Shown piece by piece: positions 20,829 to 30,427 of a DNA stretch of 64,000 bases (its first letter is position 1; each line of letters starts with the position of its first letter). This DNA is from Anaerolineales bacterium UBA2200 (GTDB lineage Bacteria; Chloroflexota; Anaerolineae; UBA2200): assembly GCA_002327925.1 (NCBI GenBank), contig DCVA01000003.1, forward strand, positions 1-64,000, given 5' to 3'. A program made the position numbers and the translations under genes. Below the pieces are notes generated by a model. It saw only the letters and a program-made list of their open reading frames with translations, did no database searches and was not told the DNA's origin.

Positions 20829-22193
20829 TCAGGGCTGGCCCGGACGCTTCCTCAGGGCAAACCAGCCGATCCAGCCCAGCAGGCCCGCGGCTACCAGCAC
20901 CTGCCGCGCCGCCTGTAGCAGCGACCAGTAGGGAAACGATTCGTTGACCCTGGTCATCCTGATCTGGTACCAGGCACTCGGTTCTGTGAGCACTCGTGGC
21001 TGCTCCAGCACAGCAGGCGTCCAGTCAAAGGCCATGTCCAGAGAGACGGACTGCTCTCCCACAAAGCGCGGCTGAACAGTCCACGACCAGAGCAGCGACG
21101 CTTCCGGTCCGGTAAGTACCTGCTCAAGAGTCGACGCCGCCTCGACCTCGAAGGTCGCCGCGCTGAGCTGTGTCTTCACGCCGAGCACATAGACGTCAAA
21201 CGAGCTGGCGTCTACAACCGTCGCCCGGGGACGGAAGACCAGCTTTACCGGATAGGTGTTACCCACTTCCATCTGGTTCCACCAGTGAACTTCGACCACC
21301 CGTGGCGAACCAGCCAGGATGACTGTCGGCGTGGCAAAAGGCGTGGAGGAGGGAGCGGCCTCGGTGGGCGACACAGTCTCAGGAGGCGGCGTGGGCAGCG
21401 CCGGCTCGTATCGAATGGTCAGTCTGGGCCTGCTCTCAGGGTCCCCGTTCTCGCTGGAGAAGAAGATGTGGTGAGACGGGACGGCAGATTCAAAGCTCTT
21501 GATCAGCATTCCGAAATTACCCTGCGGCTCGCGCAGCCAGTACTGCACCAGGGCTGTCACGTCGAACTCGATCCACTGGGGATCGGACTTGGTGCTCACA
21601 TTCTGAAACGGGCCGGATTCTCGGTCCGAAAGCCCGTTGGCCCCCGCCTTTTCCCATGGCCTGCTCCAGCTCACCGTGCACGGATCCCAGAGGCCTCGTG
21701 GAAGGTACAGACCCAGCTCCACACCCTTGTTGCCCTGCACGGCGTAGAGCTCCAGTGTCGCCTGAACGACCACGGCACTGGAATCGAGGCCGGCAATGGG
21801 CCCCGGCAATCGAGTGAGGTCGAAGCGGATCAGGGTGGCGGCTTTGTCAGTGGTGACCACATAGAGCTCGCCCGAATCGCAGTAATTCTCGTCCGGGCGA
21901 TAGAACTGGAGGTAGGTATCGCTGCATCCGGAGTATCCATCTCGGCCCTGCTGCAGGACGGTCGTCTTCTGCCTGTCGGTAGCAGGGGGACTCTGCGTGG
22001 GAGTGGCCGGCGGAGCGGAAGGAGACACGGTTGTCGGCCCGGGAGCGGGACCCCCCAGGGGTAGACCCGCCACGTCGTCGGGAAGAGCGAAGACCTCCAC
22101 CAGCTCCCGCGGCATCCGGAGCTGGAGGGCTACCGTGAGGGCCATCGCCAGTGCCAGGGCCACCAGACTCAGACGTAAGAGCAAGCGTGCCAT
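20829..22193 (-). CDS. Membrane-anchored surface protein with DNRLRE-like domain
   Basis: A 454-aa predicted envelope protein. An N-terminal hydrophobic segment (about 5-25) is followed by a Pro/Thr/Ser linker. A beta-rich domain of about 170 residues then matches the DNRLRE pattern: a DTYLQFYRPDENY start, ATLIRFDLTRLP, a TVSWSRPW turn, WIEFDVTALVQYWL and RPRLTIRYEP. A second linker, a further beta domain and a C-terminal membrane helix (about 425-445) with basic tail complete it. DNRLRE domains often occur in secreted carbohydrate-active or adhesive proteins. No catalytic motif was seen. Confidence 0.7.
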   Translation of the reverse strand: MARLLLRLSLVALALAMALTVALQLRMPRELVEVFALPDDVAGLPLGGPAPGPTTVSPSAPPATPTQSPPATDRQKTTVLQQGRDGYSGCSDTYLQFYRPDENYCDSGELYVVTTDKAATLIRFDLTRLPGPIAGLDSSAVVVQATLELYAVQGNKGVELGLYLPRGLWDPCTVSWSRPWEKAGANGLSDRESGPFQNVSTKSDPQWIEFDVTALVQYWLREPQGNFGMLIKSFESAVPSHHIFFSSENGDPESRPRLTIRYEPALPTPPPETVSPTEAAPSSTPFATPTVILAGSPRVVEVHWWNQMEVGNTYPVKLVFRPRATVVDASSFDVYVLGVKTQLSAATFEVEAASTLEQVLTGPEASLLWSWTVQPRFVGEQSVSLDMAFDWTPAVLEQPRVLTEPSAWYQIRMTRVNESFPYWSLLQAARQVLVAAGLLGWIGWFALRKRPGQP

Positions 22194-22230
22194 GAGGAAC
22201 GCACTCCTGTCATTCGTTGCTTACCCGCCC

Positions 22231-22259
22231 AGTATAGGTCATCGCGCTCCAATTGGCAA
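22231..22259 (-). promoter_or_regulatory. Promoter for the DNRLRE-like gene
   Basis: On the minus strand TTGCCA (22254-22259) and TATACT (22231-22236) are 17 bp apart, 37 nt upstream of the ATG at 22193. Confidence 0.75.
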
Positions 22260-22291
22260 AATGCAGTCATGGGGGTTGAGGTCATCAGCAC

Positions 22292-22320
22292 TTGACAGAC
22301 GGTCAGGGGGCCATCATAAT
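22292..22320 (+). promoter_or_regulatory. Promoter for the DUF4352-like lipoprotein gene
   Basis: TTGACA (22292-22297) and CATAAT (22315-22320) are 17 bp apart, so transcription should start near 22327, upstream of the GTG at 22345. Confidence 0.75.
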
Positions 22321-22344
22321 GCTGCCATACTGCGGAACCATACC

Positions 22345-22851
22345 GTGCACCTCAAACTCAGTTCGGTCGTCCTGTTGTTCCTGCTGACGATGGCCAGCTC
22401 GGGCTGTCGGTCGCGATCCACCTCGTCGCTGGCCATAGAGGTCGGCCAGCCAGTTGAACTCGGGGCGTGGCGCCTGATCGTTCACAGCGTGACGACCCTG
22501 ACCGCCGACCCCTGGCGCCAGCCGGAGCAAGGAATGCAGTTTCTGGCCATCGAGCTCACCGTGGAGAACACCAGCGCCAACATACGCTACATGATGCCCG
22601 AGAACCAGATGCTGCTTGTCGGTCCCAACGGTGACAGGGCACCTCTCGACGCTTCAGCCGGCGTGCTGGCGGCCAGGCAGAGCCAGTGGATGGTCGTGCA
22701 GGGGGAGATCGGACCTGGACGCCTGCTGCATGGCGGGGTTTCGTACGAGGTGCCCGCCGATCTCAGTGGCTGGCGCTGGGTCTTTCGCCCCGAACTGCTC
22801 CCCACCGGCCTGGAGGGAGTGCTGGACCTGAGGGAATTCAGCCCGCAGTAG
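22345..22851 (+). CDS. Small exported protein, DUF4352-like
   Basis: A 168-aa protein with an N-terminal hydrophobic signal ending in ASSGC, a weak lipobox. A single beta-sandwich domain follows: FLAIELTVENTS, then MLLVGPNGDR and a C-terminal W-rich strand GWRWVFRP. The VENTS motif is typical of DUF4352/immunoglobulin-like extracellular domains. The GTG start is chosen because it lies after the promoter and begins the signal peptide; no strong ribosome site is seen. Function unknown. Confidence 0.7.
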   Translation: MHLKLSSVVLLFLLTMASSGCRSRSTSSLAIEVGQPVELGAWRLIVHSVTTLTADPWRQPEQGMQFLAIELTVENTSANIRYMMPENQMLLVGPNGDRAPLDASAGVLAARQSQWMVVQGEIGPGRLLHGGVSYEVPADLSGWRWVFRPELLPTGLEGVLDLREFSPQ

Positions 22852-22875
22852 CGAATCCTGGCTCGAGCCGGCAGC

Positions 22876-23529
22876 ATGCAGAAGCACACACCCACAGTGG
22901 CCCAACAACTGCTGCAACTGCTCTTTCCGTCCCGCTGTGTCGCCTGTGGTCGCCATGGCGACTGGATCTGCCGCTCCTGCCTCAGCCAGGTCCTTTTCTA
23001 CCACCCGCCCTGGCCGCTCCCGAGCCATAATCTCAGCCCGCTGCGCAGCGTTCACTGCGCGACCCGATTCGCCGGGCCCATGCGTACGGCAATCCACAGG
23101 TTCAAATACGGCGGACTGCGCGCCCTCGCGCCTCTGTTCGGCCAGATGCTGGCCGAATGCTGGTATCTGGACCCTTTCCCGGTGGACGTCATTGTGCCGG
23201 TCCCACTGCATGCGGCTCGACTGCGCCAACGCGGATACAATCAGTCGGCGCTGTTGGCGCGTGAGCTGGGCCGCCATGCGGGATTGACCCTGTCTGAAGA
23301 CTCGCTGCTACGTTGTGTGGACACCCCTCAGCAGACTCACCTGAACTTGGAGCAACGGATGGAGAACGTGAGCGGAGCCTTCTCATATGAAGGGAACACC
23401 CTGAGCGGGCAGAGCGTGTTGCTGGTTGACGACGTCTTCACAACGGGAGCGACCCTGCGTGCCTGCGGAGCGGAGTTGTTGCGTGCCGGCATCAGGGAGG
23501 TCTATGGGATGACCCTGGCCCGAGACTAG
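22876..23529 (+). CDS. comF: ComF-family phosphoribosyltransferase-like protein
   Basis: A 217-aa protein. An N-terminal zinc-ribbon-like part (CVACG and CRSC, residues about 21-36) is followed by a type I phosphoribosyltransferase fold. The fold includes FKYGGL, the VPVPLHAARLRQRGYNQS loop and the PRPP-binding VLLVDDVFTTGAT near residue 188. ComF homologues support DNA uptake or single-strand DNA handling in competent bacteria; no other competence gene is nearby. It begins 24 nt after the preceding lipoprotein gene and may be co-transcribed with it. Confidence 0.9.
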   Translation: MQKHTPTVAQQLLQLLFPSRCVACGRHGDWICRSCLSQVLFYHPPWPLPSHNLSPLRSVHCATRFAGPMRTAIHRFKYGGLRALAPLFGQMLAECWYLDPFPVDVIVPVPLHAARLRQRGYNQSALLARELGRHAGLTLSEDSLLRCVDTPQQTHLNLEQRMENVSGAFSYEGNTLSGQSVLLVDDVFTTGATLRACGAELLRAGIREVYGMTLARD

Positions 23530-23625
23530 TGGCCGTCTACGTGCCCCTGCGTCTGAAGACAGCCACTCGCAAGACGCCGGGACCCCGGCACACCGAAGGG
23601 CCGGCAGCCCGGGTCCTCAATTGGC

Positions 23626-23654
23626 TTTACGCTTTGTACTGTTTGTGATACAAT
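23626..23654 (+). promoter_or_regulatory. Promoter for the CpXC-domain gene
   Basis: TTTACG (23626-23631) and TACAAT (23649-23654) are 17 bp apart, 32 nt before the ATG at 23687. Confidence 0.65.
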
Positions 23655-23686
23655 TGCGCGTTTGACAAGTCCTTACAGGAGTAGAG

Positions 23687-25018
23687 ATGATACCAAGCAT
23701 GCCCATACAAATCGGTTGCCCGAGCTGTGGCAACAAGTACGCAGCCCAGGTGCAGAGCATCGTGGACGTTTCTCAGAACCCGGAGCTCAAGTCCGCTCTC
23801 CTGAGAGGGCAGTTGAACGTGGTCACCTGCCCCGCGTGCAAGACGCCAGCCATGGTCAGCGCCCCGCTGTTGTACCACGACCCAGACAAGTCGCTGCTGC
23901 TGCTGTTTGTGCCGCCGGAGCTGAATCTGCCTCTGACGGAGCGGGAGCGGCTCACCGGACAGCTTGTCAACGCACTCATGAGCGTGGTGCCCGCCGAGAA
24001 ACGCAAGGGCTATTTCTTGAATCCTCGCCCTGCACTGACCATGCAGGGTTTGATCGATGAGGTCCTCAAGGCCGATGGCGTCACTCAGGAGATGCTCGAG
24101 AAACAACGTGCACGCTCCAGGCTGATTCAGGACCTTCTGGCCGTTCTGGACACGGAAGAGCAGCTCAACGCCCTCATCGAGCAGCACAGGGCGGAGATCG
24201 ACTACCCGTTCCTGCTGACGCTCTCCGCCACACTGGAGGGCAGCGCAGTCTCGGGGCCGAAAATGCTGACGGAGCAGCTGCTCAAGCTGCGTGAGCTGTT
24301 GGTAGCCCGCACGGGCATAGCGCTCCCGGAACCGTTACCCCTGGACACCCCTGTCGCAGAGGTCCTGCAGCGCTCGCTGGCCTTCAAGGACAAGGATAGT
24401 CTGTGGGCCTTTGTTCTCTACAATCGGCCCCTGCTGGACTATGCCTTCTTCCAGGAACTCACGGCCTACATCGAGAAGGCCCCAAAGGAGCAGGCGGACG
24501 AGCTGGGCAAGCGTCGCAGCGACCTGTTGGAGATGACCGAGCGCCTGGACAAGGAAGCGCAGCAAGTCCAGCAGGCAAAGCTACAGGTCCTGCGGCAGAC
24601 CCTTGCCAGTTCCGACCCGGCCAAGACCCTGCGAGAGAACAAGCAGGAGATCGACACTCTGTTTCTGGCCATGATCGGCGCTGCGCTACGCAGCGCAGAG
24701 AAGGAAGGCAAGACCGAGAACGTAGAGCGTCTGAAGATGGTCAACGAGGTGGCGCTGCAGGTGCTGCAGGACAGTCTCCCGCCGGAGCTGAGATTGGTCA
24801 ACGACCTGCTCAGCGCCGAGTATCCCGAAGGCACGCGCCAGATCCTGGCCCAGCGCCGCAAAGAGTGGAACACCGATTTTCCCGAGATCCTGACCGCCCT
24901 GGCCGAAGACGTGGAGGCACAGGGGCGCCCTGAGGCAGCCCAGCGTCTGAAGGAGCTGCGCAGCCAGGCGGAAACCATCCTTCAGGTCGGCGGCGAGATT
25001 CTGACCGCGCACTCCTGA
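23687..25018 (+). CDS. CpXC-domain protein
   Basis: A 443-aa protein whose first 60 residues form a CpXC-type zinc ribbon (CPSC at 11-14 and CPAC near 49-52). A long, mostly helical, charged region follows, rich in Gln, Glu and Lys with coiled-coil character around residues 260-310. There is no signal peptide or membrane segment. CpXC proteins recur in Chloroflexota and related groups, but their biochemical role is not known. AGGAG sits 6 nt before the ATG at 23687; an ATG at 23699 is the alternative. A terminator hairpin follows. Confidence 0.75.
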   Translation: MIPSMPIQIGCPSCGNKYAAQVQSIVDVSQNPELKSALLRGQLNVVTCPACKTPAMVSAPLLYHDPDKSLLLLFVPPELNLPLTERERLTGQLVNALMSVVPAEKRKGYFLNPRPALTMQGLIDEVLKADGVTQEMLEKQRARSRLIQDLLAVLDTEEQLNALIEQHRAEIDYPFLLTLSATLEGSAVSGPKMLTEQLLKLRELLVARTGIALPEPLPLDTPVAEVLQRSLAFKDKDSLWAFVLYNRPLLDYAFFQELTAYIEKAPKEQADELGKRRSDLLEMTERLDKEAQQVQQAKLQVLRQTLASSDPAKTLRENKQEIDTLFLAMIGAALRSAEKEGKTENVERLKMVNEVALQVLQDSLPPELRLVNDLLSAEYPEGTRQILAQRRKEWNTDFPEILTALAEDVEAQGRPEAAQRLKELRSQAETILQVGGEILTAHS

Positions 25019-25053
25019 GACCTCCAGCAGGACTCGCGCCACACGCGGAATGT

Positions 25054-25093
25054 AAAGGCCCCGATTCTCCGTTGAGAATCGGGGCCTTTCTCT
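25054..25093. terminator. Bidirectional terminator between convergent genes
   Basis: A 16-bp stem (AAAGGCCCCGATTCTC and its complement) with a 4-nt loop lies between the CpXC gene and the glucan phosphorylase gene. T-rich flanks occur on both strands. Confidence 0.85.
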
Positions 25094-25133
25094 TGGCCTG
25101 TGGAACGCGCGCGGCGCCTCAAAGGGTCTGTGC

Positions 25134-27710
25134 TCAGGCCCCCCACACAATCAGGCGAGGCTCGAAGGGATTGGGTAGATCCTCGTTGCGGGGCAGGACC
25201 CTCAGCGTGTACCCCCGCACGCCGCTGTGCTGGTTGCGCGACTTGCCCTCAAAGAGGGACACGCCCCTTCTCTGACGGACAAAGACCATCTGGGTGGCCC
25301 GGCCTTCAGTAATCTCGTGATCCGAGTCCAGCACGCCCTCATAGAGCTCGACTGACACGTCGTCCGGCGTAAGCTGACCCAGCTCCACGCTGGCGCGTAC
25401 CACCAGCTCTGAGCCAACCGGCAGTTCCACTCCTCCGTCGTCTCCCAACGGGGCTGCCCGGCTGTCCGACTCGACGCCGACAATCTTCACCCCGGACCAG
25501 TGCTGGTACAGACGGGCCTTCCATTCGGCGAGGGATCTCGCGCGGGCAAAGTTCTTGGCCGTGAGTCGGGAATGGCGCCACTCAGCCGGCTGATACAGAC
25601 GCTCCGTATATTCGATCGCCATACGACCTGTGCTATAGGCTGGCACCAGGCATCGGATCGAGTCTTTCATCCGCTGAATCCAGCCGCGTGGCAGCTCATC
25701 AGGCCCGCGATTGTAGAAGAGGGGAACGACCTCCTTCTCCAGCAGGTCGTAGATCGCGTTGGATTCGACTTGATCCTGATAGTTCAGATCCTCATAGACC
25801 TCGCCGCGGCCGATGGCCCAGCCGAGCTCCGGCCTGTAAGCTTCCGCCCACCAGCCATCCAGCACGCTCATATTGAGCCCACCGTTGACAGCTGCTTTCA
25901 TGCCGCTGGTGCCGCTGGCCTCCTGCAGCAATCGGGGAGTGTTGAGCCACAGGTCCACGCCCTGCAGGAGATATCTTGCCACGTTCACATCATAGTCCTC
26001 GATGAAGACGACGTTGCGCAAGCCCTTGTTGCGCAGCAGGTGAACCAGCTGTCGGATCAGTTCCTTGGCCGGGTTGTCCTGCGGGTGGGCCTTGCCGGCG
26101 AAGATAAGTTGCACCGGGCGCTCGACGTTGTTGAGGATGCCGGCCAGGCGCTCTGCGTCGCGCAAGAGCAGTGTGGCCCGCTTGTAGACGGCAAAGCGGC
26201 GCGCAAAGCCGATGGTCAAGGCCTGTGGGTCGAGGAGCTCGCCCGACCGCTCCACCTCGGCAGGCGGCGAGCCGCGCTGCTCCATCTGGTGGCGCAGCCT
26301 CCTGCGGGCAAAAGCCACCAGGCGCGTTCGTCGTCTCTCGTGAACACGCCACAACTCTTCATCGGGGATCTCGTCCACCGCTTCCCACGCGCTGCTGTCC
26401 GCCGGATTCTGACTCCAGCGCGGGCCCAGATAGCGGTCAAAGAGCGCGGCCATATCCTGCGAGATCCACGAGCGCGTGTGCACCCCATTGTTGATCGCTA
26501 TGATCGGCACTTCCCAGGTCGGCACGTCCGGCCAGATGTTCTGCCACAGCTCCCGCGACACGTCGGCGTGGATCTGACTCACCGCATTGGTCTGAGCCAG
26601 GCGCAGCGCCAGCACCGCCATGTTCACCGGCTCATCGGGGTTGTAGCGATTCAGGCGACCCATGGCCAGGAAATCGTCCCTTGAGATATGCAGGAGATCG
26701 TAGTACTGCCCCAGGTAGCGGTCGATCAAGTAAGGGCCGAAAAGGTCGATGCCGGCGGGGACGGAAGTATGGGTGGTGAATATGGTGCTGGTGGCGACGA
26801 CCTCGCGTGCCTCGGCCAGGCTCAGCCCCTTGGTTTGCACAAGCTGGCGGATTCGCTCGATCGCCAGAAACCCGGAGTGACCCTCGTTCATGTGACATAC
26901 ACTGGGTTCGATGCCCAGGGCCTGAAGGGCCTTCAGCCCGCCGATTCCCAGCAGAACCTCCTGCCGGATGCGCATCTCGGCGTCACCGCCGTAGAGCTGG
27001 TGGGTAATATGTCGATCCTCAGCCTGATTCTGGGCAATGTTCGTGTCCAGCAGGTAGAGCGGCACCCGGCCGACCTGCACGCGCCAGATCTGCGCAACAA
27101 CGCGACGGCCTGGATAGTCGACCTCGATGGTGACCGGGACCCCATCGTGCCTCTCGAGGCGCACAGGCAAGGAGTGAAAATCGTTCTCGATGAACTGTTC
27201 GCCCTGCCAGCCATCGGCGTTGAGGTACTGCCGGAAGTATCCTTGCTGATACAGCAGTCCCACGGCTGCCAGCGGCAGTCCCAGGTCGCTGGCCGACTTG
27301 AGATAGTCGCCGGCGAGCAGGCCCATTCCACCCGAGTAGATGGGCAGGCACTCAGTCAGCCCGTACTCAAGGCAGAAATAGCCGATGATTTTCTGGGCCA
27401 CGTCAGCATGATTCTTGTTATGCCAGGTCGTGGTGGAGGTCATGTAGCGTTGAAAGTCGGCGCTAACCCGTTCGAGCTGGGCCAGGAAACCATCCTCCCG
27501 CGCCGCGCTCTCCAGCCGGTCCTGCTCGATCAGCCCGAGCATCTGAACGGGATTGTGACCGGAGGCTTCCCAGGCATCCCGATCCAGCCGCCGAAAGAGC
27601 TCGATGGCCTCGGGATTCCAGGTCCACCAGAGGTTGTACGCCAGCTCCCTCAGCGCGCCGAGCGCCGGGGGCAGTGTGGGAGTGATATTGACAACGAACA
27701 TCGGTCGCAT
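25134..27710 (-). CDS. glgP: Alpha-glucan (glycogen/maltodextrin) phosphorylase
   Basis: An 858-aa GT35 enzyme that releases glucose 1-phosphate from alpha-1,4-glucan. The N-terminal DUF3417-like region (NLWWTWNPEAIELF) marks the alpha-glucan phosphorylase subclass rather than the classical E. coli type. The pyridoxal-phosphate lysine is K605 within EASGTSGMKAAVNGG. GMGLLAGDYLKSASDLGLP (about 129-147) forms part of the glucan site. AGAGGTG precedes the ATG; a second Met four codons in is possible. It probably works with MalQ (30517-32046) in storage-glucan breakdown. Confidence 0.94.
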   Translation of the reverse strand: MRPMFVVNITPTLPPALGALRELAYNLWWTWNPEAIELFRRLDRDAWEASGHNPVQMLGLIEQDRLESAAREDGFLAQLERVSADFQRYMTSTTTWHNKNHADVAQKIIGYFCLEYGLTECLPIYSGGMGLLAGDYLKSASDLGLPLAAVGLLYQQGYFRQYLNADGWQGEQFIENDFHSLPVRLERHDGVPVTIEVDYPGRRVVAQIWRVQVGRVPLYLLDTNIAQNQAEDRHITHQLYGGDAEMRIRQEVLLGIGGLKALQALGIEPSVCHMNEGHSGFLAIERIRQLVQTKGLSLAEAREVVATSTIFTTHTSVPAGIDLFGPYLIDRYLGQYYDLLHISRDDFLAMGRLNRYNPDEPVNMAVLALRLAQTNAVSQIHADVSRELWQNIWPDVPTWEVPIIAINNGVHTRSWISQDMAALFDRYLGPRWSQNPADSSAWEAVDEIPDEELWRVHERRRTRLVAFARRRLRHQMEQRGSPPAEVERSGELLDPQALTIGFARRFAVYKRATLLLRDAERLAGILNNVERPVQLIFAGKAHPQDNPAKELIRQLVHLLRNKGLRNVVFIEDYDVNVARYLLQGVDLWLNTPRLLQEASGTSGMKAAVNGGLNMSVLDGWWAEAYRPELGWAIGRGEVYEDLNYQDQVESNAIYDLLEKEVVPLFYNRGPDELPRGWIQRMKDSIRCLVPAYSTGRMAIEYTERLYQPAEWRHSRLTAKNFARARSLAEWKARLYQHWSGVKIVGVESDSRAAPLGDDGGVELPVGSELVVRASVELGQLTPDDVSVELYEGVLDSDHEITEGRATQMVFVRQRRGVSLFEGKSRNQHSGVRGYTLRVLPRNEDLPNPFEPRLIVWGA

Positions 27711-27769
27711 AGGTGTTTCACCTCTCTAGAGTTGGGCGACACCGACGGCGCCAAGAGCGGTCAGGGTCG

Positions 27770-29545
27770 CTAGTCGTAGGCCTTCTGCCGCCACACAGTA
27801 AAGCCCTTCAAACTGGAGCCGCCTATGAACTCGCGCAGGATGGAGTTGGACGGCACCAGGCTTGCTTCCAGGGGCACGAACCACCTCAGCAGAGCCAGCA
27901 GACGACGGCACTCAACATACTCAAGCGAGCTGGGTTCTACCTGATAGAGCAGCGGCTCCGCATAGGGCTTGAGAGCAGACAGCTCATAGGCCAGGGCAGA
28001 GTTGAACATCACGTCTGCATGCTCCTGATGGGGAAAGATCCAGGTCTTTTCCCCGTCACGTACGCTCTCCCAGCGCCTCAGTGTGTCGATCGCCGAGTAG
28101 CCACGCTCACGCGCATCGCGAACGATGCGGCGGATCAGTCGGGTCTCGGTCGTGGGTACCCGATTGTAGTGATCCAGGTTGAGCTGAGTCAGAGCCGAGA
28201 CGTAGATTCGATAGATCGATTCGGCCGGCACGGTCGGCACGAGCCTGGGATTGAGGCCATGGATGCCCTCGAGCAGGATGATGTGATCCGCGCTCAGCCT
28301 CAGCCACTCGCCCTGCTCCCTGCGACCGGTCTGGAAGCTGTACCTGGGTAGCCGCACCAGCCGGCCGGCCATCAACTCTGACAACTGCGTGTTGAGCAGG
28401 TCGCGGTCGATGGCGTCTAGGTGTTCAAAGTTGTACTCGCCGTTGTCGGTCTTGGGCGTTTGTTCACGGTCGACGAAGTAATTGTCCAGTTCGACTGTGA
28501 CCGGGCGCAGGCCTGCCGCGAGAAGCTGAACAGCCAGCCTCTTGGAGAAGGTGGTCTTGCCCGACGAAGAGGGACCGGCGATCAGTACCAGTCTGAGCGT
28601 GTCACGGCGCCTGGCTATCTCTGTGGCCACCTGTGCGATGCGCTGCTCGTGCAAAGCCTCCGAGACCAGCGCAACCTCACCGCCGCGACCGGCTTCGATG
28701 GCTTCATTCAGCGCTCCGACGTCGCTAATGCCGAGCACTCGCAACCAGTTGCCGTACTCGCGGAATACCCCAACCAGCTTGGGGTACTCCACCACGGGCT
28801 GCAGGCCCTCAGGGGCCTCGTGCCGCGGATAGCGCAGAATGAATCCGGTAGAGTAGTGCTGCAGGGAAAAAGTGTGCAGGTAGCCCGTGGAGGGCACCGT
28901 GTAGCCATGGAAATAGTCTTCCACGCCACGCAGACGGTACAGCGTGACATAGTTGCGCTTTCGATAGCGCAGCAACCGCACTTTGTCCTGCTGCCCACGT
29001 CGGCCGAAGAGGTCGAATGCCTCCGCCACCGAGGCGCTGCGTTTCTCGATCGGCGCGTCTTCGGCGACAATCTCACGCATCCGTTGCTCGACGCGGGCCA
29101 CTTCGCCCGGCTCGAGCGGCTCGCGCCCGTGCGCCTCGCAGAACAGCCCCCCAAAAGTGAGCGAGTGGTCCACATAGACCTGTACACCAGGGTAGAGCTC
29201 CTCCATGGCAACCACAAGCAAGAAGGCCAGGGAGCGGCGGTAGATCCTCATACCGTCGGCCTGGCCGATGTGAACCGGGGTGACCTCCACGTCATGCGTG
29301 ATGGGGTGGGTCAGCTCGTATAGCTTAAAGTCGATGAGGCCAGCGACGATGGTGACGGGCCCACTATCATAAGCCGCCTCAACAAAAGCCTCGAGCTGGG
29401 TGCCAATGGGTGCCTCAAAGATGCGGCCGTCAGGGAACTTGACCAACGCCGTTGATCGCCCTGTCGATTCCCGGGGAGTGGCTTCTCCGCCACGATCGGT
29501 TAACCTGGGCTTGGCCAGGCTCTCTCGATGGACTGCTGAATTCAT
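27770..29545 (-). CDS. TGS-domain uridine-kinase-like P-loop protein
   Basis: A 591-aa protein. A TGS-like domain at about 35-95 is followed by a region related to threonyl-tRNA synthetase editing or HxxxH domains. The phosphoribulokinase/uridine-kinase domain has the Walker A GPSSSGKTT near residue 323 and a LEGIHGLNP stretch downstream. This architecture is known for bacterial proteins annotated as nucleoside kinase; the true substrate is uncertain. The start at 29545 is preferred to the 14-codon-longer frame because the promoter -10 box lies at 29560-29565. Confidence 0.8.
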   Translation of the reverse strand: MNSAVHRESLAKPRLTDRGGEATPRESTGRSTALVKFPDGRIFEAPIGTQLEAFVEAAYDSGPVTIVAGLIDFKLYELTHPITHDVEVTPVHIGQADGMRIYRRSLAFLLVVAMEELYPGVQVYVDHSLTFGGLFCEAHGREPLEPGEVARVEQRMREIVAEDAPIEKRSASVAEAFDLFGRRGQQDKVRLLRYRKRNYVTLYRLRGVEDYFHGYTVPSTGYLHTFSLQHYSTGFILRYPRHEAPEGLQPVVEYPKLVGVFREYGNWLRVLGISDVGALNEAIEAGRGGEVALVSEALHEQRIAQVATEIARRRDTLRLVLIAGPSSSGKTTFSKRLAVQLLAAGLRPVTVELDNYFVDREQTPKTDNGEYNFEHLDAIDRDLLNTQLSELMAGRLVRLPRYSFQTGRREQGEWLRLSADHIILLEGIHGLNPRLVPTVPAESIYRIYVSALTQLNLDHYNRVPTTETRLIRRIVRDARERGYSAIDTLRRWESVRDGEKTWIFPHQEHADVMFNSALAYELSALKPYAEPLLYQVEPSSLEYVECRRLLALLRWFVPLEASLVPSNSILREFIGGSSLKGFTVWRQKAYD

Positions 29546-29559
29546 AGACGCGATTTGCC

Positions 29560-29587
29560 AGTATAGCACAACTCCACCAGCCAGCAA
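29560..29587 (-). promoter_or_regulatory. Promoter for the uridine-kinase-like gene
   Basis: On the minus strand TTGCTG (29582-29587) and TATACT (29560-29565) are 16 bp apart, 14 nt upstream of the ATG at 29545. Confidence 0.65.
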
Positions 29588-29651
29588 AGCAGAGTCGCCA
29601 ACGCCTGTCAGCGAGCCGACAGAATGCTGTCAGGCACGTGGCAGCGAGATA

Positions 29652-29660
29652 TGGTAGAAT
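29652..29660 (+). promoter_or_regulatory. Extended -10 promoter for pspA
   Basis: TGGTAGAAT is an extended -10 element. No -35 box is seen at normal distance. The ATG at 29704 follows 43 nt later, after AAGGAGG. Confidence 0.5.
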
Positions 29661-29703
29661 GGAGCCGTAGCATGCAAGCGCAAGCAGAGCAAGGAGGAAA
29701 GAG

Positions 29704-30372
29704 ATGGGAATCTTGAATCGGATCAGCACCATACTCAAGGCCAATCTGAACGACGTGCTGGACAGAGCAGAGAATCCAGAGGTGATGCTGGATCAGTACA
29801 TTCGCGACCTGGAGAACGCGGTCAGCGAGGCGCGAGAAGAGCTCATCAACTCGATGGCCGACGAGAAGCGGCTGGCCGCCAAGCTGGAAGAACGGAACCG
29901 TCAGGTCCGGATGTGGCAGGCCAATGCCGAGCAGGCCGTTCAGCTTGGCAAGGATGAAGCCGCCAAGTCCGCACTCCGCGCGGTGCGAGCCTATCAGGAG
30001 GAGGCACAGGCAGTCTCTGCCACCTGGCAGGAGCAGAAGGACAAGGTCGCCGAGCTGCAGGGGCAGTACGAGCTCGTTGAGAAGAAGCTGGCCTCCGTCA
30101 ACAGCGAGAGGGACAGCTTGCTGGCGCGCTACACGACCACCCGCGTGAAGGAGAAGGTAACCACGGCCAAGGTCAAGGTCGATAAGGCCAAGGTTGCCAT
30201 CAAGGGCGTGGAGCGCATGAAGGAGCGTATGGAGACCGAAGCCGCCAGGGCCGAGGCGCGCGAAGAGATGGCCTCCATGAGCTCAGCCGTTCAGGACGCC
30301 GAAAAGCTCCAGGCCGAGCTCGACATAGAGGCCAGGCTGGCCGAACTCAAGGCCAAGCTGGCTGCCAAGTAG
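29704..30372 (+). CDS. pspA: PspA/IM30 (Vipp1) family membrane-stress protein
   Basis: A 222-aa, almost wholly helical coiled-coil protein with the family start MGILNRISTILKANLNDVLD and the DQYIRDLE motif near residue 35. Such proteins bind stressed cytoplasmic membranes and oligomerise as ESCRT-III-like assemblies. No pspF, pspB or pspC lies beside it; the nearest regulators are the ECF sigma pair at 40.7-42.4 kb. GGAGGAAAG is ideally placed before the ATG, and a strong terminator follows. Confidence 0.93.
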   Translation: MGILNRISTILKANLNDVLDRAENPEVMLDQYIRDLENAVSEAREELINSMADEKRLAAKLEERNRQVRMWQANAEQAVQLGKDEAAKSALRAVRAYQEEAQAVSATWQEQKDKVAELQGQYELVEKKLASVNSERDSLLARYTTTRVKEKVTTAKVKVDKAKVAIKGVERMKERMETEAARAEAREEMASMSSAVQDAEKLQAELDIEARLAELKAKLAAK

Positions 30373-30386
30373 TCACCTTTGCGATC

Positions 30387-30427
30387 AGGAGACCGGGCCC
30401 AACTCCATTGCCCGGTCTCCTCTTTGC
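30387..30427 (+). terminator. Terminator after pspA
   Basis: A 12-bp stem AGGAGACCGGGC with its complement and an 11-nt loop is followed by CTTTGCT, 15 nt after the stop. Confidence 0.8.

Noticed and set aside
25500..27773. Two long plus-strand frames (394 and 361 aa) opposite the glucan phosphorylase
   Set aside because: Phosphorylase residues including the PLP lysine are clear on the minus strand; these are antisense artefacts of high GC.
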